Assembly: GCF_000739635.1 (NCBI RefSeq) | Contig: NZ_BATQ01000014.1 | Span: forward strand, 1 to 64,000 | Origin: Verrucomicrobium sp. BvORR034 | GTDB lineage: Bacteria > Verrucomicrobiota > Verrucomicrobiia > Verrucomicrobiales > Verrucomicrobiaceae | Reading direction: 5' to 3' | DNA length: 64,000 nucleotides | Shown: positions 16,822 to 24,518 of the stretch, in pieces | How the letters are laid out: each line of letters starts with the position of its first letter | Position numbering within the stretch: position 1 is the stretch's first letter | Notes under the pieces: generated by a model | Told to the model about the DNA's origin: nothing | Seen by the model: only the letters and a program-made list of their open reading frames with translations | Database searches by the model: none | Translations under genes and position numbers: made by a program

Positions 16822-18426
16822 TTACGAATCCAGCACCATGCAGTACACTCTTTTCACGCCGGGGATGGTTTCCAGATCCCTGATCACGACGTCAGCCGGG
16901 GCGGAGTCGAGGGTGAGCAGCGTCAATGCCGTGCCGCCCTCTTCATTGCGGCTCAGGGACATGTTGGCGATGTTCACCTGGTGTTGGCCGAGGATCGTGC
17001 CGTAGGCACCGATCATGCCGGGGCGGTCGTCGTTTTCCAGCAGCAGGAGCGTGCCTTCCGGCTTGGCTTCCACACGGCGGCCGTTGATCTTCACGATGCG
17101 CGGATCGCCACCGAAGAAGGTGCCGGCGATGACGGCGGTCTGGTCGCCCGAGCCCACTTGCACCTCAATGAGGTCGGTGAACTCGGTCGGTCCGGGCACG
17201 CGGCTTTCTGTGAAGCGCAGGCCGAGGTTTTCGGCCGTGCCGATGGCATTGATGAGGTTCACCTGATCGGCACCGATGGGCTTCTCGAGGAAGCCTTTCA
17301 GCACGCCACGCGAGACGAGGGTGGTGTCCATCTCACCCAGCTTGCCGCTGTAGTTCACGCGCAGTTTCTCGGCGCGGGCAGGAGCAATCTGGGAAATAAG
17401 ACGGCCCAGGATTTCACCGAAACGAAGAGCTGGCCCGATGGCGGCGAGCGTCTTGGGATCCACGTTGGGCATATTCACCGCGTTCACCACGGTGCCTTCC
17501 AGAAGGTTGGCTTTCACCTGCTCGGCGATCTCGATGCCCACCGACTCCTGGGCTTCATCCGTGGAAGCGCCGAGGTGCGGAGTGAAGACCACGTTCGGGG
17601 CCTTCAGCAGCGGGTAGTCAGCGGGGGGAGGCTCCACTTCGTACACGTCGAGGGCGGCACCGGCCACGTGACCTTCTTCCAAGAGCTTGGCCAGGGCGTT
17701 GTCATCCACCAGACCCCCGCGGGCGCAATTGATGATGCGGACGCCTTTCTTGATCTTGCGCATGCGCTCTTCGTTGAGCATGTGCTTGGTCTCCGGGGTC
17801 AGCGGCATGTGCATCGTGATGAAGTCCGCGTCTTTCACGGCGTCATCCAGATTGTCGGCCAGTTCCACCTTGAGCATCTCGGCGCGGTTGGCGCTGAGGT
17901 AGGGATCATAGGCCACCACACGCATGCCGAAGGCCTGGGCGCGCTTGGCGAACTCCGCACCGATGCGGCCCATGCCGAGCACGGCCAGGGTCTTCTTGTT
18001 GAGTTCCGTGCCCTGGAAAGTCTTGCGGTCAAATTTGCCGCCCGCCACGTTGGCGTGAGCCTGGGGGATCTTGCGGGCCAGGGAGGTCATGAGCGCGAAG
18101 GCGTGCTCCGCGGTCGAAATGGTGTTGCCGCCAGGGGTGTTCATCACCACCACGCCACGCTTCGAAGCGGCCGGGACGTCGATATTGTCCACGCCCACGC
18201 CCGCACGGCCGATGACTTTCAGGTTCGGGGCGGCTTCCATGACCTTGGCGGTCACCTTCACCCCGCTGCGCACCACGATCGCGTTTGCATCCTTGGCTGC
18301 CTCACAGAAGTCGGACTCTTTTTTCAGGCCAAGGTTCACGACGACTTCGAAGGACGGCTCTGCCTGGAGCAAATCAATGCCGGTCTGCGAAATGGGATCA
18401 GCAACGAGGATGTGGAATTTGGCCAT
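16822..18426 (-). CDS. serA: D-3-phosphoglycerate dehydrogenase
   Basis: This 534-residue enzyme performs the first step of serine synthesis, oxidising 3-phosphoglycerate with NAD. The N-terminal catalytic domain has RAGVGVDNIDVPAA, the NAD-binding GMGRIGAEFAKRAQAFGM, the active-site Arg in NCARGGLVDD, and the His/Glu region FTPHLGASTDEAQESVG. Its length fits the long type: an intervening domain (about 320-450) and a C-terminal ACT domain (LLLLENDDRPGMIGAYGTIL) that usually senses serine. The start at 18426 (MAKFHILVADPI) is clear from homology; the frame extends 52 codons upstream without conserved sequence. Confidence 0.96.
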   Translation of the reverse strand: MAKFHILVADPISQTGIDLLQAEPSFEVVVNLGLKKESDFCEAAKDANAIVVRSGVKVTAKVMEAAPNLKVIGRAGVGVDNIDVPAASKRGVVVMNTPGGNTISTAEHAFALMTSLARKIPQAHANVAGGKFDRKTFQGTELNKKTLAVLGMGRIGAEFAKRAQAFGMRVVAYDPYLSANRAEMLKVELADNLDDAVKDADFITMHMPLTPETKHMLNEERMRKIKKGVRIINCARGGLVDDNALAKLLEEGHVAGAALDVYEVEPPPADYPLLKAPNVVFTPHLGASTDEAQESVGIEIAEQVKANLLEGTVVNAVNMPNVDPKTLAAIGPALRFGEILGRLISQIAPARAEKLRVNYSGKLGEMDTTLVSRGVLKGFLEKPIGADQVNLINAIGTAENLGLRFTESRVPGPTEFTDLIEVQVGSGDQTAVIAGTFFGGDPRIVKINGRRVEAKPEGTLLLLENDDRPGMIGAYGTILGQHQVNIANMSLSRNEEGGTALTLLTLDSAPADVVIRDLETIPGVKRVYCMVLDS

Positions 18427-18591
18427 AGGGACGTTCAGCGTAGCACGGACCGCAGGGCACTCAAGCGACGAGTGAAGCTCCAGAATGAACCAAACGGACT
18501 GTTCGGGCGAGCAGGTTGGAGGTAGGATTGAAGCGCAGGAGCCCGGATTCAGGCTTGTCCATCCTGCGGTTCTCTGGAACAATCCCGAGCC

Positions 18592-19074
18592 ATGAGTTCG
18601 TTGTCTCTTTGCAGAAAGGCGTTGGCAGTTGGTGGACTGGCTGGCATTTTTGGACTCCTGCCCGTCTCAGGAGCTGAGCCCGCCAAAGGGCAAAAAGCTG
18701 CCACGCCGACGGAAATGCTGGCCTTCTTTGACGACACCAAAGGGGCAGTGGTCAATGAGTGGACGGACCTGAATTCCGACAGCCAGGCCTGGTCCAAACA
18801 CACGAAGGACGGGTACGCGACGGTGCGCAACGAGGGACGCGTGCACAGTGGAGCCGACCAGTATCAGAAGGCCTTCAAGAAAAAGCTGCCTGGCATGAGC
18901 GTGTGGTGTCGCACGGCCGAGAACGAGGCGGCCCACAAGCAGAACGACGTGAGCCTGCTGAAGAAAGGCTACGTGCTGGTGCGGTTGCAGGCGTTTGTGG
19001 ATTCAGAGGGAGCTCCTCGCTTCCAGGGGCTGTGGGTCAAGGTGGCGGAGCCGCCGACCGATGCCGCAGGTTGA
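18592..19074 (+). CDS. Secreted protein of unknown function
   Basis: This 160-residue protein has a signal peptide (LSLCRKALAVGGLAGIFGLLPVSG, likely cleavage after SGA). The mature part begins AEPAKGQKAATPTEMLAFFDDTKGAVVNEWTDL and contains an SGADQYQKAFKKKLPG segment. No known family was recognised. It is divergent from serA and stands 24 bp from the convergent gene ending at 19099. Confidence 0.65.
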   Translation: MSSLSLCRKALAVGGLAGIFGLLPVSGAEPAKGQKAATPTEMLAFFDDTKGAVVNEWTDLNSDSQAWSKHTKDGYATVRNEGRVHSGADQYQKAFKKKLPGMSVWCRTAENEAAHKQNDVSLLKKGYVLVRLQAFVDSEGAPRFQGLWVKVAEPPTDAAG

Positions 19075-19098
19075 ACGAAGAATCTGAGGCGGGTGGGC

Positions 19099-20442
19099 CT
19101 ACTTGGCTTTGCAAGGGATCATGACGCCATCCCGCATACCGTGGAGCAGCTTCTTGTCTGCGGGCACAATGGTGGCGAGCACCCCGCCGAGGGTGACCTC
19201 GCCCTCATGGACAAAGTAATACGGGCAAAGCCGGGCGCGGCATTGCATGGGGACGATGCGGCCGCTGGCCTGGTCATGCCTGGGGTGGGTAAGCACCCGG
19301 GCCCGGTGAAATCTCTGGAGCAGGTAGGGATTGGAGGGATAGGAGTCCAAGGCCTCATCGATCGCCTCCGCCCACTCGTCCTGGGGCAGGTCATGACCGA
19401 TCTTCACCCCGCGAGAGCCCCAGCTCTTCTCTGACCATCCGCTGATCTTCACCACCAGCTCGCGCTCCCGGCTGCCGAAGCGTTTCATCTCCTGCCAGTC
19501 GTGAATACCCAGGCGCGGCCATTCCGCATGCAGGGGCAGAGGGGCGGGATCGAGGGTCCAACCGTAGGGAATCGATTCCTTCAGAAGCTGGAGGTGGTCT
19601 GCGCTCAGCGCTGCCTCCCACCACCGGCGCAAGGCGGGCGACCAAAAGAGGGCCAGCCAGAGCTTCTCCTCCAAATAAGGTTTCATGGGTGGCGTGAAGC
19701 GCAACTCGCCCGCCTCCGCCATGCTCAGCAGCGTCTCGGCGTGTTCCACATTGTCGGTGTCCCACAGCTCGAAGAAGCGATACACGTCCCGGCCTTTCAG
19801 ATCCTGGGGCTGGATGGACCAGGGGTTGAGGACGCGCCGCCTTCCGCCGTCTCGTGCATTGAGCTGACCGGTCAGCCACGCCATTTCCGGCTCGTAGTCT
19901 GCGGCTTCGCGGGAGACGAGGATGTCATGTTCCGGAAAGACGCGGTCAAAGCCGTCCAGCATGCCCGCGGGACCGCCCAGCACGTCCTCGCCGATGGCGG
20001 AGTAAGTCTGGCCCATCCATCCGGTGAGGCCGATGCCGCCCGGCAGGTTGTCCAGCTCGGTGATGCTGAGCCCTGTGTCTGTCCACACCAGATCCGGGCG
20101 GATCACGCGGGGCAGGGCGTCCTTCCAGCGGGCGTTGCGGCCCAAGGCAACCATCCGCTTTGGTTTGCCCTGATCGAGAACGTGGGCCGCCCAATGGAGG
20201 GAAGGAGTGTCCACGGCCTCCTGGTAAAGACGGTTGCACGCCGCCTGAAACGCGGCCGTGGCCGGACCGAGTGCATGAATGCGCTTCACCACGTCTGCCG
20301 GAAGCGGCAGGGCAGAGGGGGACACCTGCCATTCCTTGTCTCGAAACATGCCGCCCTCTGGCATGGCTGCCCGCACGGCTTTCACGCGTTGAAGCTGCTC
20401 GGATTCAGGGGAGGCGAGTTCCTCCAGGAGGGACGGATTCAT
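19099..20442 (-). CDS. Conserved protein of unknown function, possibly ATP-grasp-like
   Basis: This is a 447-residue soluble protein without signal peptide or membrane segment. The ATG at 20442 (MNPSLLEELASPESEQL) is preferred; the 17 extra upstream codons look random. Visible features are LDNLPGGIGLTGWMGQTYSAIGEDVLGG, DVYRFFELWDTDN, ELVVKISGWSEKSWGSRGVKIG and YLLQRFHRARVL. The late Lys-Ile-Ser / Trp-Gly-Ser-Arg-Gly region and the following QRF strand are reminiscent of the nucleotide-binding half of ATP-grasp proteins, but I cannot establish this by eye. It could also be an uncharacterised verrucomicrobial family. Aromatic content is high (many Trp). It is monocistronic. Confidence 0.7.
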   Translation of the reverse strand: MNPSLLEELASPESEQLQRVKAVRAAMPEGGMFRDKEWQVSPSALPLPADVVKRIHALGPATAAFQAACNRLYQEAVDTPSLHWAAHVLDQGKPKRMVALGRNARWKDALPRVIRPDLVWTDTGLSITELDNLPGGIGLTGWMGQTYSAIGEDVLGGPAGMLDGFDRVFPEHDILVSREAADYEPEMAWLTGQLNARDGGRRRVLNPWSIQPQDLKGRDVYRFFELWDTDNVEHAETLLSMAEAGELRFTPPMKPYLEEKLWLALFWSPALRRWWEAALSADHLQLLKESIPYGWTLDPAPLPLHAEWPRLGIHDWQEMKRFGSRERELVVKISGWSEKSWGSRGVKIGHDLPQDEWAEAIDEALDSYPSNPYLLQRFHRARVLTHPRHDQASGRIVPMQCRARLCPYYFVHEGEVTLGGVLATIVPADKKLLHGMRDGVMIPCKAK

Positions 20443-20541
20443 GCAAAGGGGCCGACTGGGCACGCACCTAATAAACGACTCCCGTGGTGTCAAACGATGC
20501 TTCCACTTGACGGCGAGGGCGTTCTCCTCTCACCATCGCGC

Positions 20542-21228
20542 ATGCTTCACCGCCTCTCCTCTGTTTTTGCGGCGCTCGCCGTTACGATGCTGCTCTCCTC
20601 GTGCCTGGACTACGAAGAGGACATGGTGATTCACAAGGACCTTTCGGGTGAGGCTCTCGTCACCATCAACCTGCCGGACTCGCTGGTGTCCAAGTATGAT
20701 CCCATCCAGGCCGAGTTCGCCCCGGCAAAGATCCAGAAGCGCTTTGACGATCTGGACGGAGTGACGCTGGTGTCCTACGAAGTGAGCGCAGACCGCAAGC
20801 CGGTGGCCAAGCTGAAGCTGAAGTTCAAGTCGATCGAGAAGCTCAATGAAGCCATCGCGAAGAATGCTCCCGCCGCCATCGTGGCCGGCGTGTTCACGGT
20901 GAAGAAGGAGGCGGACAAGACCACCATCGAGCGCAAGCTCGGCCAGGGTGAACCGAAGGCTGAACTGGGCGACTTCAACTATGTGCAGTACAAGACCCAC
21001 TTCGACGGCACCATCGGCGGTACGAACTCCGGCCACTACAACAGCCATGGCCAGGATGTGCGCTTCCGTTACAAGCTGACGGATGTGCTGAGCCAGAAGC
21101 CCACCCAGGTGACCAGCCTCGTCAATTCCAAGCCCTGGGCGATCATCTTGTTGTGCATTGTGGTGCTGGCTGGAGCCGCCTACTACGGCTGGAAGCTTCT
21201 CGGGAAAAAGAAGGTTGTGGTGCGTTGA
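20542..21228 (+). CDS. Membrane-anchored lipoprotein of unknown function
   Basis: This 228-residue protein has a lipoprotein signal ending in LLSSC (Cys near residue 20, mature start CLDYEEDM). A soluble body follows (MVIHKDLSGEALVTINLPDSLVSKYDPIQAEF, LVSYEVSADRKPVAKLKLKFKS), then a C-terminal transmembrane helix (AIILLCIVVLAGAAYYGWKLL) and a KKKVVVR tail. Lipidation plus a C-terminal helix with positive-inside tail suggests an inner-membrane protein with a periplasmic body. The body resembles conserved LppM-like lipoproteins in style, but I do not assign a family. The ATG at 20542 was chosen for the signal peptide. Confidence 0.65.
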   Translation: MLHRLSSVFAALAVTMLLSSCLDYEEDMVIHKDLSGEALVTINLPDSLVSKYDPIQAEFAPAKIQKRFDDLDGVTLVSYEVSADRKPVAKLKLKFKSIEKLNEAIAKNAPAAIVAGVFTVKKEADKTTIERKLGQGEPKAELGDFNYVQYKTHFDGTIGGTNSGHYNSHGQDVRFRYKLTDVLSQKPTQVTSLVNSKPWAIILLCIVVLAGAAYYGWKLLGKKKVVVR

Positions 21229-21319
21229 GTCGCACCCGCTTTCATCGGGTTAAGATGCCCGAAGATTGCCGCAATTCCGCGCTTGCCACGGCGTATGAGG
21301 ATACCCTAGCCTCTGCGCC

Positions 21320-21658
21320 ATGCCTTCGGAGAACCCAAATGTCCATAAGACGGCTGCCCCTGACTGGGACAGTATCGCTGCCCGACCCGCCTTTCAGGAA
21401 CTGCTTCGCGTGAAAACGCGGTTCCTGACCAAGATGACGGTCTTCTTCCTGATCTACTTTTTTGCCCTTCCCATCTCCGTGGGCTGGTTCCCGGAGTTCA
21501 TGAAGAAGGAGGTCCTTGGCAAGGTGAACCTGGCCTATCTCTTCGCGTTGTCGCAGTTCTTCATGGCATGGATTCTTGCTGCTCTCTATGTCCGTCAGGC
21601 GGCCAAGTGGGACAAGATGAACGCCGCGCTCCTGGCCGAGGCACACCTTGAGAAATAA
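21320..21658 (+). CDS. yjcH: DUF485 membrane protein (YjcH-like)
   Basis: This 112-residue protein has two transmembrane helices (about 36-54 and 72-92) and the family pattern DWDSIAARPAFQELLRVKTRFLTKMTVFFLIYF. DUF485 proteins are encoded just upstream of acetate/pyruvate-type sodium symporters and are thought to assist them. Here the symporter gene begins 54 bp downstream on the same strand, which matches that pairing. Confidence 0.9.
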   Translation: MPSENPNVHKTAAPDWDSIAARPAFQELLRVKTRFLTKMTVFFLIYFFALPISVGWFPEFMKKEVLGKVNLAYLFALSQFFMAWILAALYVRQAAKWDKMNAALLAEAHLEK

Positions 21659-21712
21659 CCCGGCCCCCGGTCCTCCCTCACCTCACTTCTCCCTTACGAC
21701 CATCTCTCACAC

Positions 21713-23365
21713 ATGAGCGCCCTCTCCCTCTTCCTGGCCCAGGCGGCCAGTGCCAGCGCCAGTCCTGCCCCTGCCCATACTGGAGGTGTGAACTACACCG
21801 CCCTGGGCATGTTCCTCGTCTTCGTGGTTCTCACGCTGGTCATCACATTCTTCAGTGCCCGCAAGGCCACAGGTTCCGCCGCCTACTTTGCTGCGGGCCG
21901 CAGCATCACTGGCTGGCAGAACGGTCTGGCCGTGGCCGGCGATTACATGAGCGCCGCCAGCTTCCTGGGCATCTCCGGCATGATCTGCTTCCTGGGTTAT
22001 GACGGTTTCATGTATTCCGTCGGTTTCCTGGTCGCCTACCTCACCGTGCTTTTCCTCGTGGCGGAGCCGCTGCGCAATGCGGGCAAGTACACGATGGCCG
22101 ACTTGCTGGCCTACCGCCTGAGCCCCCGCCCGGTGCGGGCCATGGCCTCACTGAGCACCATCACGGTCTCCACCTTCTACATGATCGCCCAGATGGTCGG
22201 TGCCGGGGTCATCATCAAGAGCCTGCTCGGTCTGAGCTTCGCTCCCGCAGTGATCGGGGTGGGCGTGCTCATGCTGGTGTACGTGGTCTTTGGCGGCATG
22301 CTCGCCACCACCTGGGTGCAGATCATCAAGGCCATCCTCCTCATGGCGGGTGCCTTCTTCCTCAGTTATCTCGTGCTTCAGCACCATGGCTTCAGCATGG
22401 CGAACTTCTTTGACCACGTGTCGCGTGCCGACTACGGCGGCACTGCCGCGCCGAAAAACCTGCTGGAACCGGGTTTGAAGTATGGCGTCGCTGCCGCGGG
22501 TCCATGGGGGCCGCTTGATCTTGTCTCACTGGCCATGGGCTTGGTGCTGGGCACGGCCGGTCTGCCACACATCCTTGTGCGCTTCTACACTGTGCCGGAT
22601 GCCAAGACCGCCCGCTCCAGCGTGGTCTGGGCCATGGCGATCATCGGGGTGTTCTACATCCTCACCACGTTCTTCGGATTCGGTGCCGCCACCATTCTTG
22701 AAAAATCCGCCATCACCACAGCAGCAGGCAAGCCTGACACCAACATGGTGGCACCCATTCTGGCGCTGGCCCTCGGTGGGAACCTGTTCTTCGCCTTCAT
22801 CAGTGCGGTGGCATTCGCCACGATTCTCGCGGTGGTGGCCGGCCTCACCATGAGCGCCTCCACCTCCTTTGCGCATGACTTCTACACGAACGTGATCCAT
22901 CACGGGAAAGAGAAGACCGCAGGTGAGGAAGTGCGCGTGGCCCGCATCACCGCCTTTGTGGTGGGAGCGGTCAGCATCGGGATCGCCATCGCTCTCGGAC
23001 CGGAGGTGAATGCCGCGTTCCTCGTGGGCCTGGCGTTCGCCGTGGCGGCGTCTGCCAACCTGCCAGTGATCCTCTTCTCCGTCTTCTGGAAGCGCTTCAA
23101 CACCGCTGGCGCCGTGAGCGGCCTGGTGGGTGGTCTCGCCTCCTCGATCCTCCTGATCATGATCAGCCCCAACGGGATCTTCGGCAAGGCTGGAGCCATC
23201 TTCCCGCTGGAGAACCCGGGCATTGTCAGCATCCCCCTCGGTTTCCTGGCGGCGTTTCTGGGTACTGTGCTGACCAAGGAGGACCCGGAAGCTGAGGCCA
23301 AATTCTCGGAGCTCAAGGTTCGCGCCCACACCGGCCTCGGTGCCGAGAAGGGCGGCGGTCACTGA
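21713..23365 (+). CDS. actP: Cation/acetate symporter, solute:sodium symporter family
   Basis: This is a 550-residue integral membrane protein with about 13 transmembrane helices. Features of the ActP group are TFFSARKATGSAAYFAAGRSITGWQNGLAVAGDYMSAASFLGISG near the N-terminus, LADLLAYRLSPRPVRAMAS-like helix 3/4 loops, GTAGLPHILVRFYTVPDAKTARSSVVWA, and FATILAVVAGLTMSASTSFAHDFY. It should import acetate or a related monocarboxylate with sodium. A hydrophobic N-terminal lead precedes the first family helix, as in E. coli ActP. It is cotranscribed with the DUF485 gene and ends in a hairpin terminator. The substrate is inferred from similarity. Confidence 0.92.
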   Translation: MSALSLFLAQAASASASPAPAHTGGVNYTALGMFLVFVVLTLVITFFSARKATGSAAYFAAGRSITGWQNGLAVAGDYMSAASFLGISGMICFLGYDGFMYSVGFLVAYLTVLFLVAEPLRNAGKYTMADLLAYRLSPRPVRAMASLSTITVSTFYMIAQMVGAGVIIKSLLGLSFAPAVIGVGVLMLVYVVFGGMLATTWVQIIKAILLMAGAFFLSYLVLQHHGFSMANFFDHVSRADYGGTAAPKNLLEPGLKYGVAAAGPWGPLDLVSLAMGLVLGTAGLPHILVRFYTVPDAKTARSSVVWAMAIIGVFYILTTFFGFGAATILEKSAITTAAGKPDTNMVAPILALALGGNLFFAFISAVAFATILAVVAGLTMSASTSFAHDFYTNVIHHGKEKTAGEEVRVARITAFVVGAVSIGIAIALGPEVNAAFLVGLAFAVAASANLPVILFSVFWKRFNTAGAVSGLVGGLASSILLIMISPNGIFGKAGAIFPLENPGIVSIPLGFLAAFLGTVLTKEDPEAEAKFSELKVRAHTGLGAEKGGGH

Positions 23366-23399
23366 TTCGTGGACGCAGATTGATCTGGAGATCAACTTC

Positions 23400-23435
23400 A
23401 AAGGCTGGATGTCGCAAGGCATGCAGCCTTTTTTT
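23400..23435 (+). terminator. Rho-independent terminator after actP
   Basis: The stem AAAGGCTG / CAGCCTTT runs across a 16-base loop and continues into a seven-T tract. It lies 35 bp after the actP stop. Confidence 0.75.
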
Positions 23436-23495
23436 GCGGCGCGTGAATTTGTTTCCGCGTACTGCGTAAACTTGCTGGCCGTCTGTGTGGATGCT

Positions 23496-23769
23496 TCACG
23501 CCAACGGCGTGGTACAAGTTAGCCCAGGGTCAGGCGAGGCACGAGCCGCCACCCTGGGTACGCGGGCAAGTGAACCAGAACTCCGAAGTGAGTTCTACAA
23601 ACTGCGGCTGCACCCCTGAGGTGTCCACCGCATGCAGGATGGTCGTCTCCGGGTGATCTGGACGGTTTGTTGAACTCCCTTGGAGTTCTATCGCTACCAC
23701 GCGCTACCCGGGGTGGCGACTGCTTCGCAGTCTGACCCCGGGCTGTTTTGTATCACGCCGTTGGCGTGA
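23496..23769. repeat. 274-bp imperfect palindromic element, copy A
   Basis: The ends are inverted repeats: TCACGCCAACGGCGTG at 23496 faces CACGCCGTTGGCGTGA ending at 23769. Pairing continues inward through AGCCCAGGGTCAG, CGCCACCCTGGGTA and AGAACTCC...AGTTC blocks, so that almost the whole element is one imperfect palindrome. It is studded with small hairpins (GAACTCCGAAGTGAGTTC, GAACTCCCTTGGAGTTC, CTGCTTCGCAG, CACCCCTGAGGTG). A second copy is at 59088-59326. It encodes no plausible protein and lies between the 3' ends of actP and the lipoprotein gene at 24096. Confidence 0.85.
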
Positions 23770-23844
23770 GGGTTCCGGCCTATTTCATGAAAGCAAAGAT
23801 GTTTTCCTCGTGCCAAGGGCCAGGGATTGCGCCAACCCATGCGT

Positions 23845-24009
23845 CCAAGGAGCGACGGTTTGTGCTTGCACAACCGCCGGGGGAGAGCGGAGCGATTGGC
23901 TGCCCTATTCCCTTCATCTTACGCCACCTCGTCGCTGTTTGTTGGCTTGGGGGCACTCGTCCTCCGGACGCGTCCGGCGGTTGTGCAAGCACAAACCGCC
24001 GCTCCTTGG
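23845..24009. repeat. 165-bp inverted-repeat element with 36-bp arms
   Basis: The left arm (23845-23880) and right arm (23974-24009) match as reverse complements at 35 of 36 positions (CCAAGGAGCGRCGGTTTGTG... outermost). Each arm carries its own small palindrome, TTGTGC..GCACAA, and an exact palindrome CCGGACGCGTCCGG sits at the inner edge of the right arm. It differs in sequence from the 274-bp element 75 bp upstream but has the same hairpin-of-hairpins design. The whole gap 23366-24095 contains no recognised gene. Confidence 0.85.
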
Positions 24010-24095
24010 ACTACAGGCCTTTGGTGATGTCTCACCGGGCGCCCACCTATAAGAAACGCTTTGAAGCCTCAGGCCCCTAACCTGGCACCCTTGAG

Positions 24096-24497
24096 CTACT
24101 TCCCGGCCTCGTAGTTCTTCTCGGACACGATGCGGTCGTGATCATAGACCCGCTCGCGGTAGAGGAGACCGGCTTCGGTCCACTCGCGGTTCTTGCCGAC
24201 GCGTTCGCCTTTGACGAAGTCCGTCTCGGCCAGGGGCTTGCCATTGGGGTGCCACTCCTTCACGGTGCCTTCGTAGTAGCCGTTCTTGATCGGGTACTCC
24301 GCCTTCAACTTGCCGTCCTTGTAGTAGTCCTTGGAGATCCCCGTGAAGGCCTTGCCTGTTTGAGGATCGGCAAAGGCGTTGTTGAGGTACTTGAGCTCCT
24401 TGTACGGCAACTCCTTGGGCTTTTCACAGGAGGGGAGCCCCAGGGCCAGACCCAGGCCAACGAGGCAGGTGAGCAGGATGGGAAGGCGGCGCGTCAT
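24096..24497 (-). CDS. Lipoprotein with MORN/YwqK-type repeats
   Basis: This 133-residue protein has a lipoprotein signal peptide ending in GLPSC (Cys24). The mature part contains short repeats of the MORN_2/YwqK antitoxin-like type: GKLKAEYPIKNGYYEGTVKE, then WHPNGKPLAETDFVKGERVG, then a third degenerate unit. These repeats make beta-hairpin arrays; their role in lipoproteins is unknown. The gene starts 21 bp downstream of the GH-GT2 fusion gene's stop on the same strand, so it is probably the second gene of that transcript. Confidence 0.78.
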   Translation of the reverse strand: MTRRLPILLTCLVGLGLALGLPSCEKPKELPYKELKYLNNAFADPQTGKAFTGISKDYYKDGKLKAEYPIKNGYYEGTVKEWHPNGKPLAETDFVKGERVGKNREWTEAGLLYRERVYDHDRIVSEKNYEAGK

Positions 24498-24518
24498 GCC
24501 GACTAGTTCACAGAAATC

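Noticed and set aside
23748-24080. 110-codon open frame across the palindromic elements
   Set aside because: Most of it is translated repeat arm; the opposite strand is equally open because of the palindrome.
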